A DNA stretch of 64,000 bases from Styela clava (lineage: Eukaryota > Chordata > Ascidiacea > Stolidobranchia > Styelidae), in the NCBI RefSeq assembly GCF_964204865.1, contig NC_135255.1, positions 3,596,001-3,660,000 of the forward strand, read 5' to 3'. Each line of letters begins with the position of its first letter. Position 1 is the stretch's first letter. Below are positions 35,841-47,289 of the stretch, one piece after another. The position numbers were made by a program, and so were the translations under genes. Under the pieces are notes generated by a model that searched no databases, was not told the origin of the DNA, and was given only the letters and a program-made list of their open reading frames with translations.

Positions 35841-38800
35841 CTACTGAAATCCAACAAGCTTCAGAACCCAAACCCATTTGTTGGGGATTTCAGTTGGCTT
35901 GATGCTGTTGAGGTTTACTGTAATACCATTTGACTTGATGGGCTCCCATGGCAAAGATATTGAAGTGCCTAGAAGAGAAACCTTTGAGGTTTCAGCTACG
36001 GGAATCGCAGAACCTAAAGTCAGAGATCCAGATTCCGGCCATGTAAAAAAAAATGCATACACTGTTCCTGGCTTTGCTGTATACCTGAGAAGGAAAAGAT
36101 AAAGCAAAATTATTTTTTATTCAGGGGAATTTCCGTTTGCTCAAATTTGAAACAAATATACTAATTATATATTAGTACAGTGGGAAGCTAATAAAACAGC
36201 CTAATATTGCGAACCACGACCTCTCGTCCGGTTATCAGTCTATGGCGGGTACAGGAATAGTTAAATAGTTTCAGTTTTAGATGCATGGAACTGATAGTGG
36301 AAAATGCTATATTTGACCATTGGTTATGTAAACCACCCCGTGATGACGAGGAGAGCAGCAATACAGGGACACATAATTATTCCCCATGGGATTTGAACCT
36401 GCAAACCCCACGAGGTAATCGGAGGTGCGATGGCAAGCGCATTCCTAACGCATAATATGCATATTATGCTGAGCTGAAATTTACTTGTTACTAGTTACGT
36501 ACCAAATTCCCTTAGACAGAGTATCATTCTGATGAGTCCAAGGTGTAGAACCATACACAGCTTCACCGATAACACCGAGCCATTCTCCCATCTGCCTCAA
36601 TCTTTCCTGATAGAGAGCTGGAATAGTTCCTTCTTTAGTTGGTCCAACATTCATCAGCATGTTACCGCCACAACTGATAGTTGTCACAAAAGTCTATATG
36701 CCAAAATATGAGGTTAACTTCATATTCCCAGTGGTGTTAATCAAAGTCAAAATTTCAAACGAAAACTCAAAAAGGATTGAGTAGAATAATCACTACCTAT
36801 AGACAATCATATAGTCGACTTTCATACACACAAGCTTTTGTTAGGAATAAATCGCTAAAAAAAATAGGTGCTTCTGTAGTATGTGCACCAAGATGACCAA
36901 GATGACCAAGATGACCAAGATGTTCAGGTAGTGCTCCATCTTGGTACAGATACTCTGGGAGCACCCCAAAATAAATCCTCAAAAGACCATTCTGGGAGAC
37001 AACATATATTTTTAAACTTTTGAAATGTCAGCCAACTCATACACTGCTAAGTTAATTGAGTTAGGTTAGAAATAAAGAAGTTAATTGTTGTGGAGCAAAA
37101 AGATTCAAGTCACAGAGAAATGTGGTAGTTTGAAGAGAATAGCGTGTATGTACTTGCTCTTACTCAGGCAAAAAATAAAGAGGGTTAGTGTTAGTTTGAT
37201 CTGAACAGGCATCTCCAAAGATTAAAGCACCTTTTTATCAGCTGCAGCTTCTCATTTATGGCCATATTACAAGGTTCTATACAAGCAGTCACTGATATCG
37301 GGCAATATGTGAAGATTTACTATTATTTGGATGGGCTGGGATCTTTCTGATTCGGCATTGTCTATTCAATTTATTATTTCCTGGGTGCATGGGGGCATGG
37401 CATTTGAACCAGAGATGGGTAATCTGATGTCAAAACAAAACAGTTAAGTCAACACTTTAAGCGTTAGGCCAATGTGCCACCCATACTATGTGTCTTTTCC
37501 CAATTTTGTTCCTTGTCATATCTCATTGAAGTAACAAGACACACAACATGGTAAGAAGTCAGCTTTGATTTTATTGGGTTATCTTGTCAATTATTGGGCG
37601 CTCCAGAAGCATGTGTAACAATATGGAGGAAACTAATTTTGTTTGCCTACTTTACATAAGTTGTGTACAGGGACTGATCACTATGGTCTATGGGCAAGGG
37701 GTGTATTCACTCGATCAACACAGACAGTCCCCGAACTCATGATAGAACTAAAATAAGAAAATCAGAATAAAATTATGGCCTAACCTTAACCTGGTACACA
37801 TATTACAGGGAGATTGTATAGAGGGAAGAAGCGCAAACGACACACTCTCCCATAAACTATTCATTCGTACCTGGATAAGGTTCTCAATGGACAAATAATC
37901 AGAAAACTTTGCATTTCTTCTGAAACCCCAAGATAATCCATCAATTGTCATAGCATTTTCCCACTTCCTTGGTTGCAGAACACCAGGATTGTATCGATCA
38001 TTGCAAGTGAAAAATCCACCGTGTTTACATGGGGTCAACATACCCCATCTGTCATTGGTTACAACAGTGCTCTGCACAGAAAAATTAGAAAAGCTTTGCA
38101 TAAGACATCATAAACACTGGCACAGTGGTGGCGGAGAAGCATAGGGTTGCTATTGCGAGCATGGTTTTCACAAGATGCTCAAATTTTTATAAGAAAGGGG
38201 AACTGGACAAATTACCGTAGATATTTTTATTTGAGCATTGTAGTACATTGGCTTACTGGCCAAGTTTTTATTAGAAATACAGTTTGAGAAAAAATATGGT
38301 CATTGCTGAATTGAGCAAAACTTCAATTAATATTGCATGAGACCTAATTACATGATTAATTATCCTGAATCCAAGAAGAATTAAAATATAAATTTCTGGA
38401 TGCCTGAAAAATCAAAATAAATGCTGATATAGGTTTTCAGTTGGCCATCCTTTAAGTCGATTTTATACTTTTTATTTTATTTTGCAATTTATTATTGTAG
38501 TTTTTTCAATTGTTCATTTGTTGTTCTTACTACCGCTTACACCCACCTTGACAGGACTATCATTATAAAGCCATGCTAGAAATTCTGTGCTATTCCAATA
38601 TTTATAACTGGCTTCCCATTGTCCATCAGACCAAATTACTTCAGGCTTGTATTTGTTAACAATGTCATACAGTTCAGGCATCGTCTTTTTGCTAATAATA
38701 CATAGCAGAATATTTGAAAATGGAAAAATGAAAAAAATAACATTAGAGAGAAATATAATTTTTTTTTGTACTTTGAAACATTAAAAACATGTTGAAACTA

Positions 38801-40198
38801 AATTTGTGCACACCTTGAAAAAAGTTGAAACACTGTAAACATCACATATTAAAACCAAAAAACAGTAGCTTTCTGAGTAGCTGTTCAAAATGTAGACAAT
38901 GATCATCAGTGTAATAAAGATGTCATATAATATAGCTTAGGAAATAAATATGAAATATATAAATCATGTCAATATATCAATAACTAGATATGATACCTGA
39001 CAAAATCATTCGTTTTGAAAAAGTTTTTCCTATCATTCTGATACATTGGATTGAACCATTCAAAAAGGGAATGATAAAGTCCGAATCTAACACTTGTGTT
39101 CATTCTTATTGCAGATGCAAGTTCACCGACCAAATCTCGATGTGGGCCGACATCCATTGAATTCCAATTCCAAGAAACAGCTGATGGCCAGTTTGTATAA
39201 CCTTCATGATGTTTACTGGTCAAAACAATGTACTTTGCACCAGAAGCCTAAAAATATTCACATTTAGTCAAGAACTTAACTAAAAAGATCAAAACAAGAC
39301 AAGCATAACCATTACATAAAGAAATAGGGATAATATTATACACATAAACCTATTTCAGACAAGTGCTTAGAAAAACAAAAATACCAAAATGTGAAATGCT
39401 GAGGTAATTGGATATTATATGAATATATCCGACCGGCACAAAGTTGACCATGATATTTACCTCAAAAAGTTTGGCCCATTCAACAGCATCAAAGAATTCT
39501 GTTGTAAACTGAGGAGCAAAATCTGCATATTGAAAATCTGGAGGGTAGTTTTGTTTCATGAAATCAGTATGTGTTGTATAGTTTTCACCTTGCCAATACC
39601 ACCAAAACCATTCACCAGCAGTTCCATTCACTGATGTTCCAAAGCTAGGCACGGAAAAAACTCCCCAATGTATAAAAATGCCAAGTTTTGCTTCATCGTA
39701 CCTGTATATATAATTTCAATAAATTCATTATCAGATCAGTACAATTCTTCTAGATAAAATCAGGAATTTTCGAGTTGAAAAATATCTTGAAAATGAGAAA
39801 CTCATAGTAACAATGATTGGTGGTTGTGTTTAATAAGCCCAACTATGCTTGAGTTCAAAGTTGAACATCTGAAGTTCAAACCTCCACCAGTCAACTACCT
39901 AACCCCAGCTCAACTACTGTGTTTACAACAACGGGTCATCAATGTCGAACCTAAATAATTTTCCAAATTTTCAATCAAAGATTCAAAGATAGTAGTAACA
40001 AGAAAAAACGGTCAAGACAAATACCATGAACACTAATCTACATATCCTGTATATAACTGAATATATTTAGAAACAGAAACATAGCATAACTTACCACTGA
40101 GGTAAAGGTCTTGCATCAAGAGATTCCCACGTTGGATCATACTTTCCAAGTGCTAATGAACAGCATACCAAAAGTAAAAATGCAACAAGAGAGGCCAT
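35841..40198 (-). CDS. FUCA1: Alpha-L-fucosidase (GH29), seven exons
   Basis: Lysosomal or secreted enzyme that removes alpha-linked fucose from glycoproteins and glycolipids. Exons from 5': 40198-40095, 39701-39461, 39247-38997, 38691-38547, 38071-37871, 36693-36503, 36084-35841. Phases join to 458 codons plus stop, near the human length of about 460. Residues of about 1-18 are a signal peptide ([18 protein letters not shown]). GH29 landmarks are [55 protein letters not shown] (Asp in the position of the catalytic nucleophile), [28 protein letters not shown], and a C-terminal beta domain ending LVGFQ. It looks complete and functional. FUCA1 and FUCA2 cannot be told apart with confidence from sequence alone. 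Confidence 0.93.
36213..36466 (-). repeat. tRNA-derived SINE (family A), nearly full copy
   Basis: On the minus strand it has the head gcgttaggaatgcgcttgcc, a B box (gcaggttcaaatccc), the body ggtggtttacataacc and the 3' part aggtcgtggttcgcaat. It sits in the last intron of the fucosidase gene. Confidence 0.65.
36871..36970 (-). mobile_element. Short MITE with inverted ends and ACCAAGATG repeats
   Basis: The left end ggtgcttctgtagtatgtgc plus accaagatg is inverted at the right as catcttggtacagatactct plus gggagcacc. Between them the 9-bp unit accaagatg is repeated about four times in tandem (about 36887-36922). Same terminal family as 58383-58487 and the longer copies at 19329, 37595 and 61985. 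Intron of the fucosidase gene. Confidence 0.6.
37330..37490 (-). repeat. tRNA-like SINE (family B), reverse copy
   Basis: On the minus strand the stretch reads ggcctaacgcttaaagtgtt, then a degenerate B box (ctggttcaaatgcc), then gaatagacaatgccga, following the order of family B copies in TUBGCP2. Intron of the fucosidase gene. Confidence 0.4.
37595..37820 (+). repeat. MITE copy, GGCGCTCCAGAAG family (long form)
   Basis: Begins ggcgctccagaagcatgtgt and ends near acctggtacacatattacag plus gg. It aligns along its whole length with 19329-19556. Intron of the fucosidase gene. Confidence 0.65.
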
Positions 40199-40856
40199 AC
40201 TACAAACAATATTTAGGCGAGTCTAGGATGTTTAAGAAAATCTAAGCAAAAAAACATTAGCAGTCAGAATCAGAAATAGATACATTTCACTGTTGGAACA
40301 TGTAGCACAAAAAGGGGCCATTTCCTAATAAACAAAAGAATTTTCCAGATTCGAAATTGAGCAATTCTACATATTGAGAGTGAATGCAGTTGAACTTAAA
40401 TGTTTAGATAAATCTGAACAGAATCATAATGTTCTATCCATAAACAATGGTATATCAGATAATGGAGACATATTAGGAACACAAGAACAATTGAATCAAA
40501 CATTATATGATAAACATTCTCGGGTAGAAATGAAAGTTGAAAATTTGGTTTTAACAAATAATTCGAATTAATGAGAATCAAAAAGTGCATGAGCATTCGG
40601 ACTACTGAAACTACTATCTTTTCTTGTAAAAAATCACAATTTTGCTAAGCTTTCGTAAATTTTGGATTATAAATCTATCTTAGATAATGATTTTGTTAGA
40701 CAACATATGAACATTGAAAATTCTAATAAACTGCAAGGCCAGATTCATTAACACACTACAAAATTCATCCCTGTATTGATATCCCCAAATTCACCAGAAA
40801 TAAACATGGAAAATTGTGCTTTGAGTTCAATAATTTCATTCTTTATACAGCATGCT

Positions 40857-41630
40857 TCATTTCTTTGTTTCATAATGGATTTCTTTAACATCTGTTTGTG
40901 AAATAAATTCCCATCCAGTTTCCTTCATATGGTAGAGATTGACAACACCTCCACTGTAAGCATCACGGTGTGTGGCGTGATAAATTGAACGTTTTCCCAG
41001 ATCCAGAGCATCCGCAACTTCCATATCATATTTGTATCCTGAATCCAAGACACCATAAGCATACGTCGCTCCAGACCCAACTGAAAACATGTTTCCCTTC
41101 AAACGTTGCCCATCGCTATCAACATAATAAAGCCCGGGTCCTCGTTTGTCCCAACCACAAATCATTGTACCCATAGACAACCCCATTCCCTTGTAAGCGT
41201 ATACCATATTTGCTAGAATTTTTGATGCAGCGGCCACTGAAATTCTCTCTTTGTTTCTCAACTCATAAATTCTGCATTGCTTTGCAAGAACTCTTTCCCA
41301 GAACATACAGTCAGCAGCCCCTCCTGCCATTGTTCCGAGGAGATATGGGTTGATTTCGATGACTTTTCTAACAGTCTGTGAAGCAATGTAGCTTCCCGCG
41401 GTAGCTCTTGAGTCGACAGCAACAACCACTCCATGTTGAAACTTAAATGCAAGAGTAGTCGTACCATGACAAAACTTAATTTTTTCTTTCGATTTTGGAT
41501 CATTGAATTGCGCTAAATATTCCTGTGGATTAATGGCTTGAGGAATTTGGAAACAATCAATTGGATCTTCAAGCGTTTCAGTATTATATTTCTGGAATCC
41601 TTTCCAGTTGCATTCTTGTAACATGGCCAT
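40857..41630 (-). CDS. PSMB5: Proteasome subunit beta type-5 (chymotrypsin-like), intronless
   Basis: Catalytic beta-5 subunit of the 20S proteasome. The single open frame could start at 41660, but I prefer the ATG at 41630 ([11 protein letters not shown]), which gives 257 residues, near the family's usual 260. The propeptide ends FCHG and the mature enzyme begins [11 protein letters not shown]. Counting from that Thr1, Asp17 (AVDSRATAG) and Lys33 (TVRK) complete the catalytic centre, and Met45 (TMAGGAADC) matches the beta-5 specificity pocket. The stop follows KEIHYETKK. The absence of introns contrasts with the neighbouring genes and suggests an old retrocopy or intron loss. The reading frame is intact, so I take it as functional. 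Confidence 0.94.
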   Translation of the reverse strand: MAMLQECNWKGFQKYNTETLEDPIDCFQIPQAINPQEYLAQFNDPKSKEKIKFCHGTTTLAFKFQHGVVVAVDSRATAGSYIASQTVRKVIEINPYLLGTMAGGAADCMFWERVLAKQCRIYELRNKERISVAAASKILANMVYAYKGMGLSMGTMICGWDKRGPGLYYVDSDGQRLKGNMFSVGSGATYAYGVLDSGYKYDMEVADALDLGKRSIYHATHRDAYSGGVVNLYHMKETGWEFISQTDVKEIHYETKK

Positions 41631-41660
41631 CTCAGTTATTATAAATGTACAATATATCAC

Positions 41661-43790
41661 TATAAGAAATTGAATATAACAGTATAAGGTTACAGCAATT
41701 TATTCGACACATTAAATATGATAACATGGCTAATCACATTTTCCAAAATGGCAAACAGATCAACTTCATCGATCTAATTAATGCCGAAAAAAATTAAAGA
41801 ACCGTGACGATATTTCTCACACGTTATCGTTCACTTGTCCCTCATAGCTCTGCGAAATTACACTAAAATGCGGCCACAAACAAGAAAGTTACAACCGAAA
41901 ACCCGACCGTAGAAAAAAAAACGGACCATTTTCTCATGTCGCCAACTACCTACCCATTGTCGCATTAAAAAAACTTGAAAATCCATACAAATATAAGAGA
42001 TAAAAAGATGAAACATTTTCATGTCTCTACATTTAAAGGAGGGGGGTGCGCATTTCCAATACGTCGATAATATCTTTGTCGGCCAATTTGCGACTACCGT
42101 GTTTTTGTCTGTTTGATTGCTGTGATGCGGTGCTTTGTATATAATTTGACGAATCTTGTTCGAAATGACCATGTTCTTGAAATATATGAAGGTAAAAATG
42201 CAATTAGAACCCCAATTTTTTCACGCATGGCTGTGTATCCTCTAGTCTCGACGCAGCAGAAACGATGTTTAAGGCTTGAAATCCGTGGTCGCACACTAGT
42301 CGTTCGGTCGCAAATACGTCTTCAGAGCAGTTAGCAGTTCACTATTAGCGCACTTTTTTGCGAAAATTGTGAAGCACTTTCGCAACTTTTTTTAAGGACT
42401 GCGAAATAGCACTTTTTTCCGATTTTGAAGAGAAATAGCACTTTTTTCCGATTTTGAATGGATTAAAAATTCAATGTTAACAAATATTTTCGAGTATTAA
42501 GTTGACAAATGAGTAACATACTAGTACTTTTGTAACTCAATTCTTCATATCATAACGATATTTACCGGAATTCTAACCTATGAGATGCAGACATAGGAGA
42601 TAGAGCTTTTGCATTAACGGCAAAATTCTTGTTTATAATATGATTATTATACAAGCACTGATTCCGCTTCTCCCGCAAAAAACGTTCCCGGGGCGTTTCT
42701 TTGAAGGAGATTGGTCATGTGACTATTAATGATATCGATGAATTCAAAATGACTATAAAAGTGTTAGTAACGTGTTATAGTCACTTTGGATGAATTGTGA
42801 CCAAACTGCACGATTTTCAAATCAGACGAAACTTTTAGCAGCATGTCACAGATTTGCAAAATCAACAAATTCACAAAATACCATTAAGTGCCATTTTATT
42901 GTAATCACAATGTTGAAAGGACGTGGCATTTTCCGGAATTTTGCGATATTTACACAACTATTTCTCATTGATATGCGAGGACGGGTGGGCAAAATTCAAT
43001 ATTTTTTTGAATCGAATATTTATAGGAGTACCGAATAAACGTGGTGGAAACATTGAAAAATCGGCAACAAAGCCTTTTTACTGGTTAATTCCGTTATAAT
43101 CGCTAATTGTTCACCGATCGTTTTGGCGGCGATATCTAGGTTTTGGGTAATCTATATTCCCGCCTATATCTATATTGATTTGAAATAGTGATTGAATAAT
43201 TCGGCTATAAAGGCATTTCTGCGTGGTCATAAGACGAGATGACGTTAATGAACAGCCCTTCTTTTACGGGATATTTTACGTATGCGACTTAATGCTAAAA
43301 AAATTGGGCTCGGGTGCTTTTTTTTTCGAGTGCTCGAGTGCCTAATTGAGGTCAGGCGCTAATTGTAACTAATTCCCTCAAGTTTCAACGTGTTTTCAAC
43401 AAAACAATACCCCGGCGATAATTATAGCTGAAATGTTACCGAGCAATTCACAATTTTATTTATGGAATTTGCAAATTCACCAGTTTCTTGACGATTTTGA
43501 TATTGTCACGCCCTAATTATTAGTGCAAAAAATACTCCCCTTCTTCCGTGGCGGTTTGACGGGTTCTTTGTTCCATTCTTTAGAAAGTTCTGACACGGGG
43601 ATATAGAATACTGAATCGGGAGGGTTGAATCCCTGTCCACTTACTGGTGATTTTCCGTTTTAAAATGCGTGAAACATTCTCTATTTTAAATTAAATGACG
43701 TTTCGCGGGCTAGAGTTCTCCCCGAAAATGATGTGTTCCAGACGTTAGTTAGACGATAGATAAAACATTAGATTAATAATTTTCGTGACG
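41661..43790. other. Gene-free stretch upstream of PSMB5
   Basis: Presumed PSMB5 promoter side, then AT-rich sequence. A block at 42350-42450 (agcactttcgcaactttttt... then gactgcgaaatagcactttt, with the last part repeated as a 28-bp tandem pair) reappears near 46470-46520. No confident gene on either strand. Confidence 0.4.
43388..43535 (+). repeat. Direct duplicate block, copy 1
   Basis: About 145 bp (ttttcaacaaaacaataccc ... gttaccgagcaattcacaat ... cttgacgattttgatattgt) matches 44578-44722 in the same orientation with scattered changes. Not coding. Confidence 0.6.
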
Positions 43791-44215
43791 CCCCGTTTTC
43801 GAAAATACAAAGTTATATCGTAAAAAATTACACCCGGTATCCGAAAATACAGTTGTATCTCGAAAAATGTGTTTTGTTACATTTAAAATAAAACATTTTT
43901 GGGATTAATTTAGATCATATTTTACTTTTCACGACACCCGTTTCCGAAAATACAAGGTTATATGGCGAAAATGTGTTTTGTTACATTTAAAATAAAACAT
44001 TTTTGCGATTAATTTAGATCATAATTTACTTTTCAGGACAGCCGTTTTCGAAAATACAAGGTTATATCGCAAAATGTGTTTTGTTACATTTAAAATAAAA
44101 CATATTTGCGATTAATTTAGATCAAATTTTACCTTTCACGGCAACCCGTTTCCGAAAATACAAAGTTATATCACAAAAAAATGCGTTTTGGTACATTTAT
44201 TTTGCATTCCCAATA
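43791..44215 (+). repeat. Tandem array, unit about 104 bp
   Basis: About 3.5 copies. Each unit contains cccgtttccgaaaatacaag, gttatatcg, aaaatgtgttttgttacatt and gcgattaatttagatcat. Unit starts fall near 43833, 43937, 44041 and 44144. The first and last units are partial and more diverged. Looks like a satellite-type array without coding potential. Confidence 0.8.
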
Positions 44216-44577
44216 AAATACATATTTTCCCTAATTAAGATCGTCGATGAATCTGTTCCTGTCGTTCAAGCTCGACACACGTTTGGACGAGTGTGGGGTG
44301 GTTTTTTGGTCGACGATAAATTAAAAAGTTGCCACACGTTATTTGTATAACGATAATAACTGAAAATTAAGGTTTTATAATAGAAGTGAATTTGTCTCAA
44401 GATGGTATTTCACGATTCCGGCCCACAGAAAATAAACACGCTGACAGGCTTGGTTATAATTGATATTCGTTTAATTTATTTTACACTATTAATAAACGCG
44501 CCACACCAATTGCGACCATATAAATTGCAGTCGCATCGGTATGGACTGTATGTTTTTGGCGCTCTCACATTTATAAT

Positions 44578-44722
44578 AATTTTCAACAAAACAAAGCCCC
44601 GACGGTCATTAAAACTGAATTCGTTACCGAATAATTCACAATTTTATTTAAGGAATTTGCAATTTCAAGATCTCACTTGACGATTTTGATGATGTCATGC
44701 CGTAATTATTACTGCTTAAATG
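44578..44722 (+). repeat. Direct duplicate block, copy 2
   Basis: Second copy of the block at 43388-43535, 1.19 kb away, sharing attttcaacaaaacaaagcc, gttaccgaataattcacaat and cttgacgattttgatgatgt. With the 104-bp array lying between the two copies, the pair may be ends of one larger element. Confidence 0.6.
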
Positions 44723-46700
44723 CCTCAAAATACAACAAATATAATCATTTTCGACGATAACAGGCGCAACAATTCGTAAACGAACCGTTATAACGAAATT
44801 CGCGATTGATTTTACCTTTCTCTTGTTTACAATTTTAACATCCCGCCGGCCATGTATGGTCGAATAAAATGTTCACATATTCGAAATATGACCCGGCCAA
44901 GGATGGAAGGGATTCCTAAAAATCTAATAGAAAGTACATACCCGAGGGTATGATATTAATATCGAGAATATTTGTGAGCATATCACAGGACGGAAATATT
45001 TTGCACCCGGCTGTTTGTTGGCAGAACAACGATACGCTAAAGTTAATTGATCGAATACAGGGAAGTATTTATTTATCATCTCACTTGCGAACATCGAGGT
45101 TTTGGCGGAATTGTACGATCATGTTGTCTTTCTTAAATAATAACTTTTTCAATAAATGTTCATTTTACTTTTGCGTCTTTATTATATGTCGGGTTTTCAT
45201 TTATTTTAAATTCGAAATTGTCCGAAATACTCCAACAGGTGTATAGGTACAATAATAATAGTACTTACCAGGGAAGTTTAATACACACGATGTGTAAAGG
45301 GCGTCGTAACTCCCGTTTATTAATTATAATTTTTTTTACATTCTGCTTAAAAAACAACGGCAGTCATCTCACGTAAATCTCGCGAACAAATCTTTTTTGT
45401 TTTGTATGGCATCGTCTTGGCGACGAATTTATTGCCGACTGAATTTTAATTGTGTTTTAGGATAAGTTATTTTCTGTTTGTTGGTTTCTAAACTTTACAA
45501 ACTTGGGTAGCAATTACTATTAATGTGAGATTTGTGCATATGAAATTGAATATCGCGACTGGATGTCCGATATCTGAGAATGCGTAATTCTCTTTCAACA
45601 TTAATTTTCAGGATATCAGCGTTAAGGATATCAAAGAGTGCTATTCATGAATGCTGAAAGTACATGACATTACTAAACATTTTGCCAATATATGATGTTT
45701 TCTGCACGATTTAAACTAACTCGCACGCAAACCAAGGCATGTCGACATTTAAAAATTACTTGTCTTTGGGTAAGCTCTGAAATAGTATAATATAAATGTA
45801 AATGAGAAATTAGGTCACGCTAGCTCACGAAACGGGAGGATTTTCAAAGTGATGTTGTGTAATATTTCGGAGAAAAAAGTTTGAAAGGAAAGTAGGTCAA
45901 CCAATCTCCTAAAGCAGGGGAGTATCGTGTGTAATATTTCGGAGGGAATTATCTTTTAAAACAGCGGGTGGTGACTTTCAAAGTGGTTCAAAATCACAAA
46001 TTAATAATTATCAGATTAGGTTTAGGGATAAATCGAAAAGTTGAATTTCCAGCGCACCTAACCCTAATTAGTTGATTGCTACTTATATTTGGGGGGAGGG
46101 GTTGCGGGGATTATTTTGCACGGGATTTGTACAAACGATCCACCCTGTAACTAATATGGTTTCCAGCCTGCCTCGTGTCTGTTAGATGGAAGGAGTAACA
46201 AGTGTGAAAGTCTTTGCTGTTTACGCGAGTAAGGACACCGTGATACATTGCATGAAAGTTTTGTCCACGGCAGGTGTTAGCAGATGTCATTTCGTTGCGA
46301 TGAATTCGCTTGTTTTAATTAAACATGAATTCGCTTAAAGGGAACTGGGTTAACGAAAAGGCTCCTCCTTAATTTATAATATTAACCGGAGGAGCGCTTT
46401 TTCGAGTATCTATGCCGTTTTAAATGGGTTATATGAAAGGCTAGGGCACCTATCTTGTTAAAATCGGCAAAAGCACTTTCGCACTTTTTTTTTCGACTGC
46501 GAAACACTTTCGCACTCATAATTTGCTTAGAGTTAACACTGCTTCAGAGTGTCGTACTTTGGTGGTTTGTATAGCTTTAACCCCTGGTCGTAGAAAGTTA
46601 ATTCGAGGTTCAGCGTGTAGAATAAATGCCAATGCACCTACGGTGAAAAAATTAACGGGTTAGAAATATTGGTTTCTGTTTTATAGCGGTTTGAATGAAA
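44723..46700. other. Gene-free stretch
   Basis: AT-rich sequence with only chance open frames. At 46470-46520 it carries a second copy of the agcactttcgcacttttttt/cgactgcgaaacac block seen at 42350-42450. Nothing else recognised. Confidence 0.4.
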
Positions 46701-46724
46701 TCGTCCGCTGACTGGCTAGGCTGA

Positions 46725-47275
46725 CGGTTAACTCGCCATGGACCACTCGCCATGCGACGTAGGTTAACGGGTATGCCTGCAACTGCACGAAGGCTCTTTT
46801 TGTAATGGGAGATGGAAAGGTGGCTGTTTCACTTACAACTTCAATAGCGAGATTGTAGATTGTATACTGTTGATTTAGTGCTCACACAATCAATTAATAT
46901 GGTGATTAGTGATATACTTAGCATGCTTAGATGAAAATGATAAGTTGAGACATCCTTTGCGTGTCGAGTACCGTACGGTACCGGTATGCCTTTCGGTACC
47001 GGTATATGAGCACGTTTTCCTGTCACTTTGTTATCTCTTGCACAGTATTCTAACCAAACACATTTGATTTAATATGTTTATCCTCGCTTTTGAAGTTGTA
47101 AGTAAAACAGCCAGCTTTCCATCTCCCATTACTGCATTACAAGAAGAGCCTTCGTGCAGTTGCAGGCATACCTGTTAACCTCCGTCGCATGGCGAGAAGG
47201 ATAGGATAGGATAGAATTTACATATTTATCCCGGGGAGAGGAAATCCATGGTCCATGACGAGTTAGCCTCCACCC
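46725..47275. mobile_element. Foldback element with about 100-bp inverted arms, one arm interrupted by a SINE piece
   Basis: The left arm (about 46725-46850) contains taactcgccatggaccactc, gcctgcaactgcacgaaggc, taatgggagatggaaaggtg and cacttacaacttc. The right arm (about 47091-47275) is its reverse complement, with an 8-10 bp indel and a 60-bp foreign insert. The loop of about 240 bp is non-coding. The long inverted arms and small size fit a MITE or foldback transposon. Confidence 0.65.
47200..47258 (-). repeat. SINE 3' tail inserted in a foldback arm
   Basis: ggataggataggatagaatt then tacatatttatcccggggag is the reverse complement of the 3' end of the family A SINE (compare cccgggataaatatgtaaat and cctatcctatcc at 54330-54371). 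It splits the right arm where the left arm is continuous. Confidence 0.65.
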
Positions 47276-47289
47276 ACTGGCTACACCAC

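Noticed and set aside
42113-42334. Divergent gene sharing a promoter with PSMB5
   Set aside because: The 73-residue frame has no recognisable domain or splice signals.
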